Source of the DNA: Psychroflexus torquis ATCC 700755
Lineage (GTDB): Bacteria > Bacteroidota > Bacteroidia > Flavobacteriales > Flavobacteriaceae
Assembly: GCF_000153485.2 (NCBI RefSeq)
Contig: NC_018721.1
Span: forward strand, 3,968,001-4,032,000
Direction of reading: 5' to 3'
DNA length: 64,000 nucleotides
Made by a program: the position numbers and the translations under genes. Shown here piece by piece: positions 1-8,191 of the stretch; the first letter of the stretch is position 1, and the number at the start of each line of letters is the position of its first letter. A model generated the notes under the pieces. That model was given only the letters and a program-made list of their open reading frames with translations, ran no database searches and was not told the origin of the DNA.

Positions 1-227
1 AGATAAACTCTCAAATTATCTCCTTTCACTTCGATATTTATTTTATCTTCTGGCTCAGTACTCTTTAGTATTGTTACAGATTCTTCGTCACCTTGCACAA
101 AAGTGGTTTCGATATGTGGACTAATCGTCACTTTACTAAAGGATTCAACCGTCTTTTTTGTCTGAGCCAATACCATTTGACTCGTGCAAATCAAGCTTAG
201 CATTGCAACACGCATTAAATTTTTCAT
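1..227 (-). CDS. GIN-domain (DUF2807-like) exported protein, N-terminal part only
   Basis: The reading frame starts at an ATG at 227 and runs off the left edge of the window. The first ~22 residues (MKNLMRVAMLSLICTSQMVLAQ) look like a Sec signal peptide. The next ~50 residues (KKTVESFSKVTISPHIETTF, then VQGDEESVTI) match the start of the putative auto-transporter adhesin head GIN domain, a beta-helical domain common in exported Bacteroidota proteins. Family members have no agreed biochemical role. The gene lies 62 bp downstream of the last permease gene, on the same strand, so it may be the tail of that transcription unit. Assignment rests on the N-terminus only. Confidence 0.6.
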   Translation of the reverse strand, partial: MKNLMRVAMLSLICTSQMVLAQTKKTVESFSKVTISPHIETTFVQGDEESVTILKSTEPEDKINIEVKGDNLRVY

Positions 228-289
228 GGTTTTCTTATTTATTATGATTGTTATTTCTGTTTTTGACCCCCCCTTTGGAGCTGTGGGCT

Positions 290-2674
290 TTACTCTGTTT
301 TTAAACTTTTTATCGGGTTGGCAATGGCGGCTTTTATCGCTTGAAAACTTACTGTTAACATGGCAATGCCTAAAGCCAGAATGCCTGCTGTTAAAAATAC
401 TGTCCAACTAATTTCAATGCGGTAGGCAAAGTCTCGCAACCAACTCTTCATAAGATATAATGCCAATGGAAAACTGATGACCAATGCTACCAAAACGAGT
501 TTGATAAAGTCTAGCGATAATAACTGAACAATTCCAGCTACACTTGCTCCAAACACTTTTCGGATTCCAATTTCTTTGTTGCGTTGTTCAGACATATATG
601 CAGCTAAACCAAATAATCCTAAACAAGCGACAAGTATTGCCAATATGGAAAAAAGTAAACCTACGTTTGCTGTGCGCTGTTCCTTTTCATAAAGTAATTC
701 TAGATTCTTATCTAAGAAAGTATATTTGAATGCTGTATTTGGTGCAAGCGTTTTAAACGTATTTTCAAATCTTGAAATGGTCTCCGTTAAAATTTCATTT
801 TCAAACCGAACTAATAAATACGATTTTGGCTCACGTTGTGCATTATGAAACGCATACGCTCCAATAGGACTGTGCAATGATGCAAAATTAAAATCGTCTA
901 CAACCCCACATATATATGCATTATTACCAAGTTGCATAGCCACCTTTTCACCTATGGCCTCCTCGGGTGATAGACCTAAGAAATCCACGGTGGTTTTATT
1001 GACAAGCACTTCAACTAAAGTATCTCCTTGCTGTTTAATTTTAGGCAATAACTGACCCGATACTAAGTTGAGTTGCAAAACATCTGCAATATTTTGTTCA
1101 GCTCTGTTGGTTTGTATACCCATGCTTTGTTCTGTACTACGCTTATATATACTTCTTCCACTAACCCCAAGTCCTGGATAGCCTTGAGATCTTGTAACAG
1201 CCGAAACGTTTGGTAATTGTTCATAGGCGTTTACTAAAGCTCTACCTGACCCTTCGTTGCGAATTCCAGATGTTGAAATAGCAATGATATTTTCTGGATT
1301 ATAGCCCAAGCTTATATTCTGAATAAATTCTAATTGTTGATGTATCACGATCACACCAATAATTAAAACCACAGAAGCAGAAAACTGAACAACAACCAAG
1401 CCTTTTCTAATCACACTTGCTATGCCGCCCTTATTTGAAGTTGGTTTTATAACTTCTTTTGGTGAAAAACGCGATAAGTATAAGGCAGGATAGGAGCCAG
1501 AAAATAAAGTAGTGACTAGCCAAATCAATACCAAAAACCCCAATATTTTAATTGTAAACAAAGAGGAGATCGCTAAATGTTTCCCTGCTAATTCGTTAAA
1601 AATAGGTAAGGTTATCACAGCGAAAAGTCCACCTAAGACCATTGCAATGGCTGTAATTAAACCTGTTTCTATATAAAACCGAATAATTATATCTTTTACA
1701 GACGCCCCCAGTGTTTTGTTAATTCCAACATCTGTCGCTCTTTTTTGAGAACGTGCTGTTATTAAATTCATGTAATTGATGCAGGCAATGAGTAGGATTA
1801 GAAGCGCTAAAGCAGTAAGATTACGAATTTGATTAATGTCTCCATAATTAGTTATATAACTATCTGAATAATTCGAAGAATACAAATGAATACGCTCTAA
1901 GGGTTGGAGTGAAAAAGTGTACCAAAGGGCTTCTTTTTCTACATTTTTATTTAAAATATCCTGAATTTTAAGTTCAACATCTCTAATTACAGGAGTTGCT
2001 GAATCGAACATCACAAAGGTTTCAAAACTCGCATTATTCCAAGACGGATTCTTTGCAAAGTTTTGCATCATAAAAGGGGCGATCGCATTAAAATTTAATG
2101 AACTGTTATCAGAGAAATCTTTAAAGATACCCTTAACCTCAAACGAAGTTGTATTGTCAATAGTTAGTGTTTTTCCTAATGGATTTTCATCACCAAAATA
2201 CCGTTTAGCCGTGCTTTTTGAAAGCAAAATAGTATTGGGATTGTTCAGGTTTTCTGATCCCGTTCCCTTAAGAATTTCCACATTAAATATATCTAGAATA
2301 GAGGCATCAGACCAGAATAACTTATCTTCTATAAACACATCATTATCCGTTTTAATGGAGGCTGATTCTCCAAAGCCGTGATGAAAAAATCGTCCAGATT
2401 CAACAATAGTCGGAATAGTTGCTTTAAGCTCTGGAGCTAAGGCTGACGGTACATTTGCCCAAGTCTCCAAATCATCTTCTGTGGTATTAAGAAGCACACG
2501 ATAAATATGGTCTTTGTTAGCATACATATTATCAAAACTACGCTCCTGTAAAATGAATAAAAACAGCACCAAAGTTGAAGCTAAACCAATAGATAAACCC
2601 ACTATATTCACTATTGAAAACAACCGATTGGTTTTCAAATTCCGCCAAGCAATTTTTATATAACTGCGTATCAT
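290..2674 (-). CDS. MacB/FtsX-type ABC permease, 794 aa (array member 1)
   Basis: This is an inner-membrane permease of the MacB/FtsX superfamily, in which extracytoplasmic domains move in response to ATP hydrolysis by a partner ATPase. The layout is two MacB-like halves in one chain: TM1 at ~20-43, a periplasmic core, TM2-4 at ~285-306, 337-357 and 376-400, then TM5 at ~423-446, a second core, and TM6-8 at ~671-693, 722-742 and 757-777. The FtsX cytoplasmic motif appears as VGINKTLGAS in half 1 (the usual Arg is Asn) and IGIRKVFGAS in half 2. The C-terminus NPIKSLKTE is the array's hallmark. No ATPase domain is fused. It lies 90 bp downstream of the next permease and has no promoter of its own that I can see. 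The substrate is unknown. Confidence 0.9.
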   Translation of the reverse strand: MIRSYIKIAWRNLKTNRLFSIVNIVGLSIGLASTLVLFLFILQERSFDNMYANKDHIYRVLLNTTEDDLETWANVPSALAPELKATIPTIVESGRFFHHGFGESASIKTDNDVFIEDKLFWSDASILDIFNVEILKGTGSENLNNPNTILLSKSTAKRYFGDENPLGKTLTIDNTTSFEVKGIFKDFSDNSSLNFNAIAPFMMQNFAKNPSWNNASFETFVMFDSATPVIRDVELKIQDILNKNVEKEALWYTFSLQPLERIHLYSSNYSDSYITNYGDINQIRNLTALALLILLIACINYMNLITARSQKRATDVGINKTLGASVKDIIIRFYIETGLITAIAMVLGGLFAVITLPIFNELAGKHLAISSLFTIKILGFLVLIWLVTTLFSGSYPALYLSRFSPKEVIKPTSNKGGIASVIRKGLVVVQFSASVVLIIGVIVIHQQLEFIQNISLGYNPENIIAISTSGIRNEGSGRALVNAYEQLPNVSAVTRSQGYPGLGVSGRSIYKRSTEQSMGIQTNRAEQNIADVLQLNLVSGQLLPKIKQQGDTLVEVLVNKTTVDFLGLSPEEAIGEKVAMQLGNNAYICGVVDDFNFASLHSPIGAYAFHNAQREPKSYLLVRFENEILTETISRFENTFKTLAPNTAFKYTFLDKNLELLYEKEQRTANVGLLFSILAILVACLGLFGLAAYMSEQRNKEIGIRKVFGASVAGIVQLLSLDFIKLVLVALVISFPLALYLMKSWLRDFAYRIEISWTVFLTAGILALGIAMLTVSFQAIKAAIANPIKSLKTE

Positions 2675-2764
2675 AATAAATGTTTTTTATGCTGAATTTA
2701 TTTTAATATCTTTTCATTAGTATTTCTATTTAATTTTTTCGCTCCCCTTTTAGAGTTATGGGAT

Positions 2765-5119
2765 TCATTCTGTTTTTAAACTATCTACTGGATTAGCCAA
2801 GGCTGCTTTTATAGCTTGAAAACTCACAGTTAATAAAGCGATCAAAATAGCTATGACTCCAGCCACAACAAAAATCCACCAGTCGATTTCTATGCGATAC
2901 GCATAATCTTGTAACCAATTATCCATTCCATACCAAGCCATAGGAATAGCTATTAAAATTGAAATACCTACAAGCTTTAAAAAGTCTTTGGACAATAATT
3001 TCACTAAGCCTGAAACACTTGCACCCAAAACTTTTCGAATTCCAATTTCTTTACTGCGCTGTTCGGCTGTGTAAGCTGCCAAACCAAAAAGACCTAAGCA
3101 AGAGATGAGTATGGCTAATAAAGCAAAGAGCTGCGAGAGTTTACCAATAAGCTGTTCACTTTTAAATTTAGCATTGAATGTGTCGTCTACAAAGGTGTAT
3201 TCAAATGGATAGGCTGGATTATGCTTTTTCAGCACAGCTTCAACTTTAGATAGCAAGGCATTAGTGGTTATTTCAGGGTTCATTTTTAAATACATAAAAC
3301 TGGCTTCCCCATGATAATTAAAAAATAACACAGGGTCACTTTGCCCGTACATGTCCTCATATAAATAATCTTTCACAACACCAATAACGGTATACGTATC
3401 CTCCCATCTTATTACTTTCTTTCCGATCGCACTACCATCGCCCATTAGTTTAGCGAAGGATTCAGTAATTAAAACGCTGGTGCTATCTTTTGCTCTATTT
3501 TCACTAAAACCATGACCTTCGGCCAATTCAATTCCTGCGGTTTCTAAAAAATCTGAACTGATATATCTAAAGGAAATCAAAACATCTTCTGTATTTGTGC
3601 CTCCCATCCACTCTAATCCTGAACCGTTATTGCCTCCATCTAAAACTCCTGAGTTATTTAAACCGATACTTGTAACAGCCCCAGTATTAATTAAATCTTG
3701 TTTTATGACTGAAAATTCCTCAATCATAGTCCCATTGACTTTTAATGAAATTAATTGGTCTTTATCAAAACCCAAATCCCTATTCTTTACATGCTGAATC
3801 TGTTGATACACTAAAATAGTACAGATGATAAAAACAATGGAAATCGTAAACTGCCCAACCACAAGGCCCTTTCTAATAAATGTGGCAGAACCATGAGTGG
3901 CTTTTAAACCTTTTAGAACCTCAACAGGTTTAAATGCCGATAAATAGAATGCAGGATATAATCCAGCAAAGATTCCACAAAATAGGGTAACACCCAATAG
4001 AAATATAATATGTGAAGGTTTTGCAAGCCCTAACAACAAATTTTTCTCAACAAGTAAATTAAACTGAGGTAATAAAACAAACAACACTAGTATACTGACA
4101 AGTGTTGCTATAAAAGCAAGCACCAAAGCTTCAGAAATAAATTGGATGATCAATCGAGAACGACCAGAGCCCATCGCTTTTCTCACACCAACTTCATTAG
4201 CACGTTTCTCACTCCGCGCCGTAGATAAATTCATAAAATTTATACAGGCGATAAGTAATATTATTAAAGCGATAAAGGAAAATAAACGCACATAAGTAAT
4301 GCGTCCATCAACCTGTTTACCATTTTCAAAATTATCGCGTAGGTGCCAGTCTTTTATGGAATGTAAAAATGCTTTTGAATTACTATCATCTGTTTTTTTC
4401 TCAATTAAACTTCGGACTTGTGCATCTACAGCTGCAAAATCTGCCTCTGGAGATAACTCCAAAAAAGTATCTGCAAAGAAACTACCATATTCTGTCATCC
4501 AGTCTTGACCATTACTATAACGTTGAAAAGGGGCAATCCAATTAAAAGGAAAAGTGACATTTTTAGGAAGATTCTCAATAACACCAGTGATCAAATAATT
4601 ATCAGTATTATTAACTTTTAAAACTTCCCCAAGTGCTTTCACATTTTTACCAAAAAGCTGTTCTGCTGTTTTCTTAGTAATTACTATAGCTTCTGGATTT
4701 TTAAATGCCGTTTTCGCATTTCCTTCAATAAATGACAGACTAAATATGTTTATAAAATCTTCATCCACATAACGTCCAGAACTATTGATTGCATTGTCGT
4801 CAACAGCAAACAGAAAGTCTCTGTGCTTGGTTCTTGCCGCTCTGATCACTCCAGGAATTTCCGTTTTCATCGCTTCTGCTAATGGTCCTGGAGTCGAATT
4901 AAACGTCCTCCATTCACCATCATATTCCTGATGTGTTGGCACATAATAAACTTGATCTTGCTTTGCGAAATCTGAATTAAAACTCACCTCATCTTCCACC
5001 CAAAGAAAGATGAAACTCGCACAAGTCATACCAATGGCTAATCCAAAAATATTTAGAAAGCTGTAGCCTTTATTTTTCAATAAAGTTCGGAAGGCTATTT
5101 TGATATAATTTAAGATCAT
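2765..5119 (-). CDS. MacB/FtsX-type ABC permease, 784 aa (array member 2)
   Basis: It has the double-half permease architecture of the array. TM1 follows MILNYIKIAFRTLLKNKGYS, the half-1 FtsX motif is VGVRKAMGSGRSRL, TM5 is in FIRKGLVVGQFTISIVFIIC, the half-2 motif is IGIRKVLGASVSGL and the tail is NPVDSLKTE. The periplasmic core carries the WHLRDNFENGKQ segment, also found in members 3 and 11, which groups these three as a subfamily. It is a close duplicate of the next gene (5475-7835), including ~350 bp of upstream DNA. It has its own upstream signature: a sigma-54-like box at 5187-5204 and paired dyads at 5252-5297. It probably heads a unit with the 290-2674 gene. Substrate unknown. Confidence 0.9.
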   Translation of the reverse strand: MILNYIKIAFRTLLKNKGYSFLNIFGLAIGMTCASFIFLWVEDEVSFNSDFAKQDQVYYVPTHQEYDGEWRTFNSTPGPLAEAMKTEIPGVIRAARTKHRDFLFAVDDNAINSSGRYVDEDFINIFSLSFIEGNAKTAFKNPEAIVITKKTAEQLFGKNVKALGEVLKVNNTDNYLITGVIENLPKNVTFPFNWIAPFQRYSNGQDWMTEYGSFFADTFLELSPEADFAAVDAQVRSLIEKKTDDSNSKAFLHSIKDWHLRDNFENGKQVDGRITYVRLFSFIALIILLIACINFMNLSTARSEKRANEVGVRKAMGSGRSRLIIQFISEALVLAFIATLVSILVLFVLLPQFNLLVEKNLLLGLAKPSHIIFLLGVTLFCGIFAGLYPAFYLSAFKPVEVLKGLKATHGSATFIRKGLVVGQFTISIVFIICTILVYQQIQHVKNRDLGFDKDQLISLKVNGTMIEEFSVIKQDLINTGAVTSIGLNNSGVLDGGNNGSGLEWMGGTNTEDVLISFRYISSDFLETAGIELAEGHGFSENRAKDSTSVLITESFAKLMGDGSAIGKKVIRWEDTYTVIGVVKDYLYEDMYGQSDPVLFFNYHGEASFMYLKMNPEITTNALLSKVEAVLKKHNPAYPFEYTFVDDTFNAKFKSEQLIGKLSQLFALLAILISCLGLFGLAAYTAEQRSKEIGIRKVLGASVSGLVKLLSKDFLKLVGISILIAIPMAWYGMDNWLQDYAYRIEIDWWIFVVAGVIAILIALLTVSFQAIKAALANPVDSLKTE

Positions 5120-5186
5120 AATTGTTCTCTTTAGATGGAATAAGCGTATTCGTTTATATTTTATTCCATGCTTATACTATTTATAT

Positions 5187-5204
5187 GGTGAAGATGATGC
5201 CAAA
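5187..5204 (-). promoter_or_regulatory. Putative sigma-54-like -24/-12 promoter box
   Basis: On the minus strand this reads TTTGGCATCATCTTCACC. The TTGGCA matches the sigma-54 -24 element. The -12 half is TTCAC instead of the consensus TTGC, so it fits the GG-N10-(G/A)C shape imperfectly. The same box occurs at 7903, 13334 and 38529, each about 50-90 bp upstream of a minus-strand start. Here it lies ~68 bp before the ATG at 5119. A sigma-54 activator gene is present in the locus at 38706. Confidence 0.5.
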
Positions 5205-5251
5205 GGACTAAGAATCTATAAATCAATACTTTAAAACTATATTTAATAAAT

Positions 5252-5297
5252 AAAGTGTTCGGTTTTGATACACTTTTTGTACGTAATCGGACACTTT
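5252..5297. promoter_or_regulatory. Paired dyad, putative activator-binding site
   Basis: A 46-bp element bounded by inverted arms AAAGTGTTCG and CGGACACTTT. It contains two tandem dyads of the form TGTnC-N6-GnnACA, the second being TGTAC-N6-GGACA. It lies ~48 bp upstream of the -24/-12-like box at 5187-5204, about where a sigma-54 enhancer site would be expected. Related copies are at 7968, 13399 and 38597. Confidence 0.5.
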
Positions 5298-5474
5298 TCA
5301 AATCCGTAACTCATCAGTATAAATTTAAAATCTATTTCAGTTGATAATTAACTGAATTTCAATTTTTAAAACGTTTCACTTAAAGAACGCTAAGCCCTTA
5401 GCAAGGGCCGCAAAAGGCTAGTGGAAGTTGATTTGTATTTTACAGTTTTTTACTCCCCTTTGGGGCTGGGGGAT

Positions 5475-7835
5475 TCACTCTGTTCTTAAACTGTCTACTG
5501 GATTTGCCAAGGCTGCTTTAATGGCTTGAAAACTCACGGTAAGCATGGCGATTAAAAGGGCAACACCACCCGAAATAATAAAAATCCACAAATTGATTTC
5601 TATGCGATAGGCATAATCTTGAAGCCAATTTTCCATGGCATACCAAGCTATTGGCACGGCAATTAAAATGGAAATACCAACAAGCCTTAAAAAGTCTTTG
5701 GACAATAATTTCACTAAGCCTGAAACACTTGCACCCAAAACTTTTCGAATTCCAATTTCTTTACTGCGCCTTTCCACTGTGTAAGCTGCTAAACCAAAAA
5801 GGCCTAAACATGAAATGAGAATGGCTAATAAGGCGAAGAGTTGCGAAAGCTTACTGATAAGCTGTTCGTTTTTAAACCTAGCGTCAAATATGTTATCTAC
5901 AAAATTATAATCAAAAGGAAATACTGGATTGTGCTTTTTCATAACTGCTTTTATTTTAGAAATAGCTAGAGCCGCAGAAATTTCATCTTCAATTTTAACA
6001 TATAAAAAATTCCCATAATTGGCATTATTAAAAAATAGTACTGGGTCACTCGTTCCATACATGTCTCCATATAGATAATTCTTAACGACTCCTTTAACTT
6101 GATATGCCTTTTCATCGATAGTCACTTTTTTTCCTAATGCGCTACCTTTTCCCATTAAGTCAGCAAATGATTGTGTGATTAAAACATTAGTACTGTCCTG
6201 TATCATGATAGTACTAAAATTTCTTCCTTCAACAATCTCCATTCCTATTGTTTGTATGAATTCAGAACTCACATGCCTCAAACTAATCAAAACATCCTCT
6301 GTAGGTTCAGCACTATCCCATTTCAGCCCAGTACGGTTGCTACCTCCAGAAAGCACTACAGAATTACATAAAGCTGTATTTTTCACAACTCCAGTATTTA
6401 TTAAATCTTTCTTGATGACTGAAAATTTTTGAATAACCTTATCATTCGCTCTCATAACGAGTAATTGGTTTTTATCATAGCCTAGATCTCTATTTTTAAC
6501 ATGCTGAATTTGCTGATATACCAAAATAGTAGCTATAATAAATACAATAGACATGGTAAACTGACCAACGACAAGACCTTTTCTAATAAATGTTGCTGAA
6601 CCTTGAGTGACTTTTAGACCTTTTAAGACTTCTACAGGTTTAAATGCCGATAAATAAAATGCAGGGTAAAGTCCTGCAAAAATGCCACAAACCAAGGTGA
6701 TTCCGAGTAGGAATAGAATATGCATAGGTTTTGCAAGTCCTAGTGCCAAATCTTTTTCAATAAGTAAGTTAAACTCTGGCAACAAAATAAATAGAAACAC
6801 AATGCTAATTGAGGTTGCTATAAAGGCAAGAAGTAAAGCTTCTGATATAAATTGAATGATTAATCTAGATCGACCAGAACCCATCGCTTTTCTAACTCCA
6901 ATTTCATTAGCGCGTTTTTCGCTACGTGCTGTGGATAGATTCATAAAGTTAATGCACGCGATGAGTAATATTATAATAGCTATTATTGAAAATAAACGGA
7001 CATAAGCAATACGGCCACCAACTACTTTTCCATCTTCAAATTTTGATCTTAGGTGCCAATCTTTCATGGTGTGCAAAAAAGCATAAGTGCCTGTAGGACT
7101 ATCACCATTCTTTTTTAAAAGAATTTGTCGGACTTTACTATCTGCGATTTCAAAATTTGCCTCGGGAGACAATTCTACAAACGTATCAGCAAAATTATTG
7201 TCATATCCCAATATATCATTTTGTCTTTTCGCATATCTTTCAAAAGGGGCTAACCAATTAAATCCAAAAGTGACATTAGCAGGAAGGTTCTCTATTACAC
7301 CTGTCACCATATAGTCATCTCCATTACTCATCCTTATGGTCTTTCCAAGAACTTTTGTATTTTCCCCATAAAGTAGCACCACCATATCTTCCGTAAGCAC
7401 TATGGCTTCTTGAGATTTAAATGCATCTTTTGCATTGCCTTCAATAAAAGCTAAACTAAAAATTTCAAAAATATCTTCATCAGCATACTTACCTATACTA
7501 CCTATATGATCATCTTGTATAGGAAATACCAAATTAGCTCCAATTGTTACTATTGATCTAATTACCTCAGGAATCTCATCTTTAAGTGCCTTAGCCAAGG
7601 GCCCTGGTGTTGAATAAAAGGTACGCCATTCACCACTGAAATTATGATTTGTTGGCACATAATATACCTGGTCTTGTTTTTTAAAAGACGTATTAAAACT
7701 CACCTCATCTTCCACCCAAAGAAAGATTAAACTTGCACAGGTAATACCAATGGCTAATCCAAAAATATTCAGAAAGCTGTAGGCTTTATTTTTCAATAAA
7801 GTTCTAGATGCTATTTTGATATAATTTAAGATCAT
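5475..7835 (-). CDS. MacB/FtsX-type ABC permease, 786 aa (array member 3)
   Basis: This is a twin of the 2765-5119 permease. The N-terminus (MILNYIKIASRTLLKNKAYS), TM blocks, FtsX motifs (IGVRKAMGSGRSRL and IGIRKVLGASVSGL) and tail NPVDSLRTE line up almost residue for residue. The two periplasmic cores differ more, for example NTGVVKNTALCNSVVLSGGS here against NTGAVTSIGLNNSGVLDGGN there. Divergence concentrated in the extracytoplasmic domains suggests changing substrate or partner specificity. The upstream 355 bp duplicate the promoter region of its twin, including the box at 7903-7920 and the dyads at 7968-8013. It is separated from the 2765-5119 gene by 355 bp with no other gene. Confidence 0.9.
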   Translation of the reverse strand: MILNYIKIASRTLLKNKAYSFLNIFGLAIGITCASLIFLWVEDEVSFNTSFKKQDQVYYVPTNHNFSGEWRTFYSTPGPLAKALKDEIPEVIRSIVTIGANLVFPIQDDHIGSIGKYADEDIFEIFSLAFIEGNAKDAFKSQEAIVLTEDMVVLLYGENTKVLGKTIRMSNGDDYMVTGVIENLPANVTFGFNWLAPFERYAKRQNDILGYDNNFADTFVELSPEANFEIADSKVRQILLKKNGDSPTGTYAFLHTMKDWHLRSKFEDGKVVGGRIAYVRLFSIIAIIILLIACINFMNLSTARSEKRANEIGVRKAMGSGRSRLIIQFISEALLLAFIATSISIVFLFILLPEFNLLIEKDLALGLAKPMHILFLLGITLVCGIFAGLYPAFYLSAFKPVEVLKGLKVTQGSATFIRKGLVVGQFTMSIVFIIATILVYQQIQHVKNRDLGYDKNQLLVMRANDKVIQKFSVIKKDLINTGVVKNTALCNSVVLSGGSNRTGLKWDSAEPTEDVLISLRHVSSEFIQTIGMEIVEGRNFSTIMIQDSTNVLITQSFADLMGKGSALGKKVTIDEKAYQVKGVVKNYLYGDMYGTSDPVLFFNNANYGNFLYVKIEDEISAALAISKIKAVMKKHNPVFPFDYNFVDNIFDARFKNEQLISKLSQLFALLAILISCLGLFGLAAYTVERRSKEIGIRKVLGASVSGLVKLLSKDFLRLVGISILIAVPIAWYAMENWLQDYAYRIEINLWIFIISGGVALLIAMLTVSFQAIKAALANPVDSLRTE

Positions 7836-7902
7836 AATTGTTCTCTTTAGATGGAATAAGCGTATTCGTTTATATTTTATTCCATACTCATACTATTTAT
7901 AT

Positions 7903-7920
7903 AGTGAAGATGATGCCAAA
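7903..7920 (-). promoter_or_regulatory. Putative sigma-54-like -24/-12 promoter box
   Basis: The minus strand reads TTTGGCATCATCTTCACT, the same box as at 5187 with one terminal change. It is ~68 bp upstream of the ATG at 7835. Its conservation partly reflects the duplication of this whole region, so it is not an independent observation from the 5187 copy. Confidence 0.45.
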
Positions 7921-7967
7921 GGTTTAAATAATTATATATCAATACTTTAAAACTATATTTAACAAAT

Positions 7968-8013
7968 AAAGTGTTCGATTTTGATACACTTTTTGTACAT
8001 AATCGGACACTTT
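7968..8013. promoter_or_regulatory. Paired dyad, putative activator-binding site
   Basis: Inverted arms AAAGTGTTCG and CGGACACTTT lie 46 bp end to end, and the element starts 48 bp beyond the box at 7903-7920. The spacing to the box is the same as in the other copies. Confidence 0.45.
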
Positions 8014-8191
8014 TAAAATTCGTAGCTCATCGGTATAAATTTAAAATCTATTTCAGTTGATAATTAACTGATTTTCAATTTTAAAAAAGTTTCACTTAAA
8101 GAACGCTAAGCCCTTAGCAAAGACCACAAAAGGCTAGTAGAAGTTGATTTGTATATTACAGTTTTTTTACTCCCCTTTGGGGCTGGGGGAT

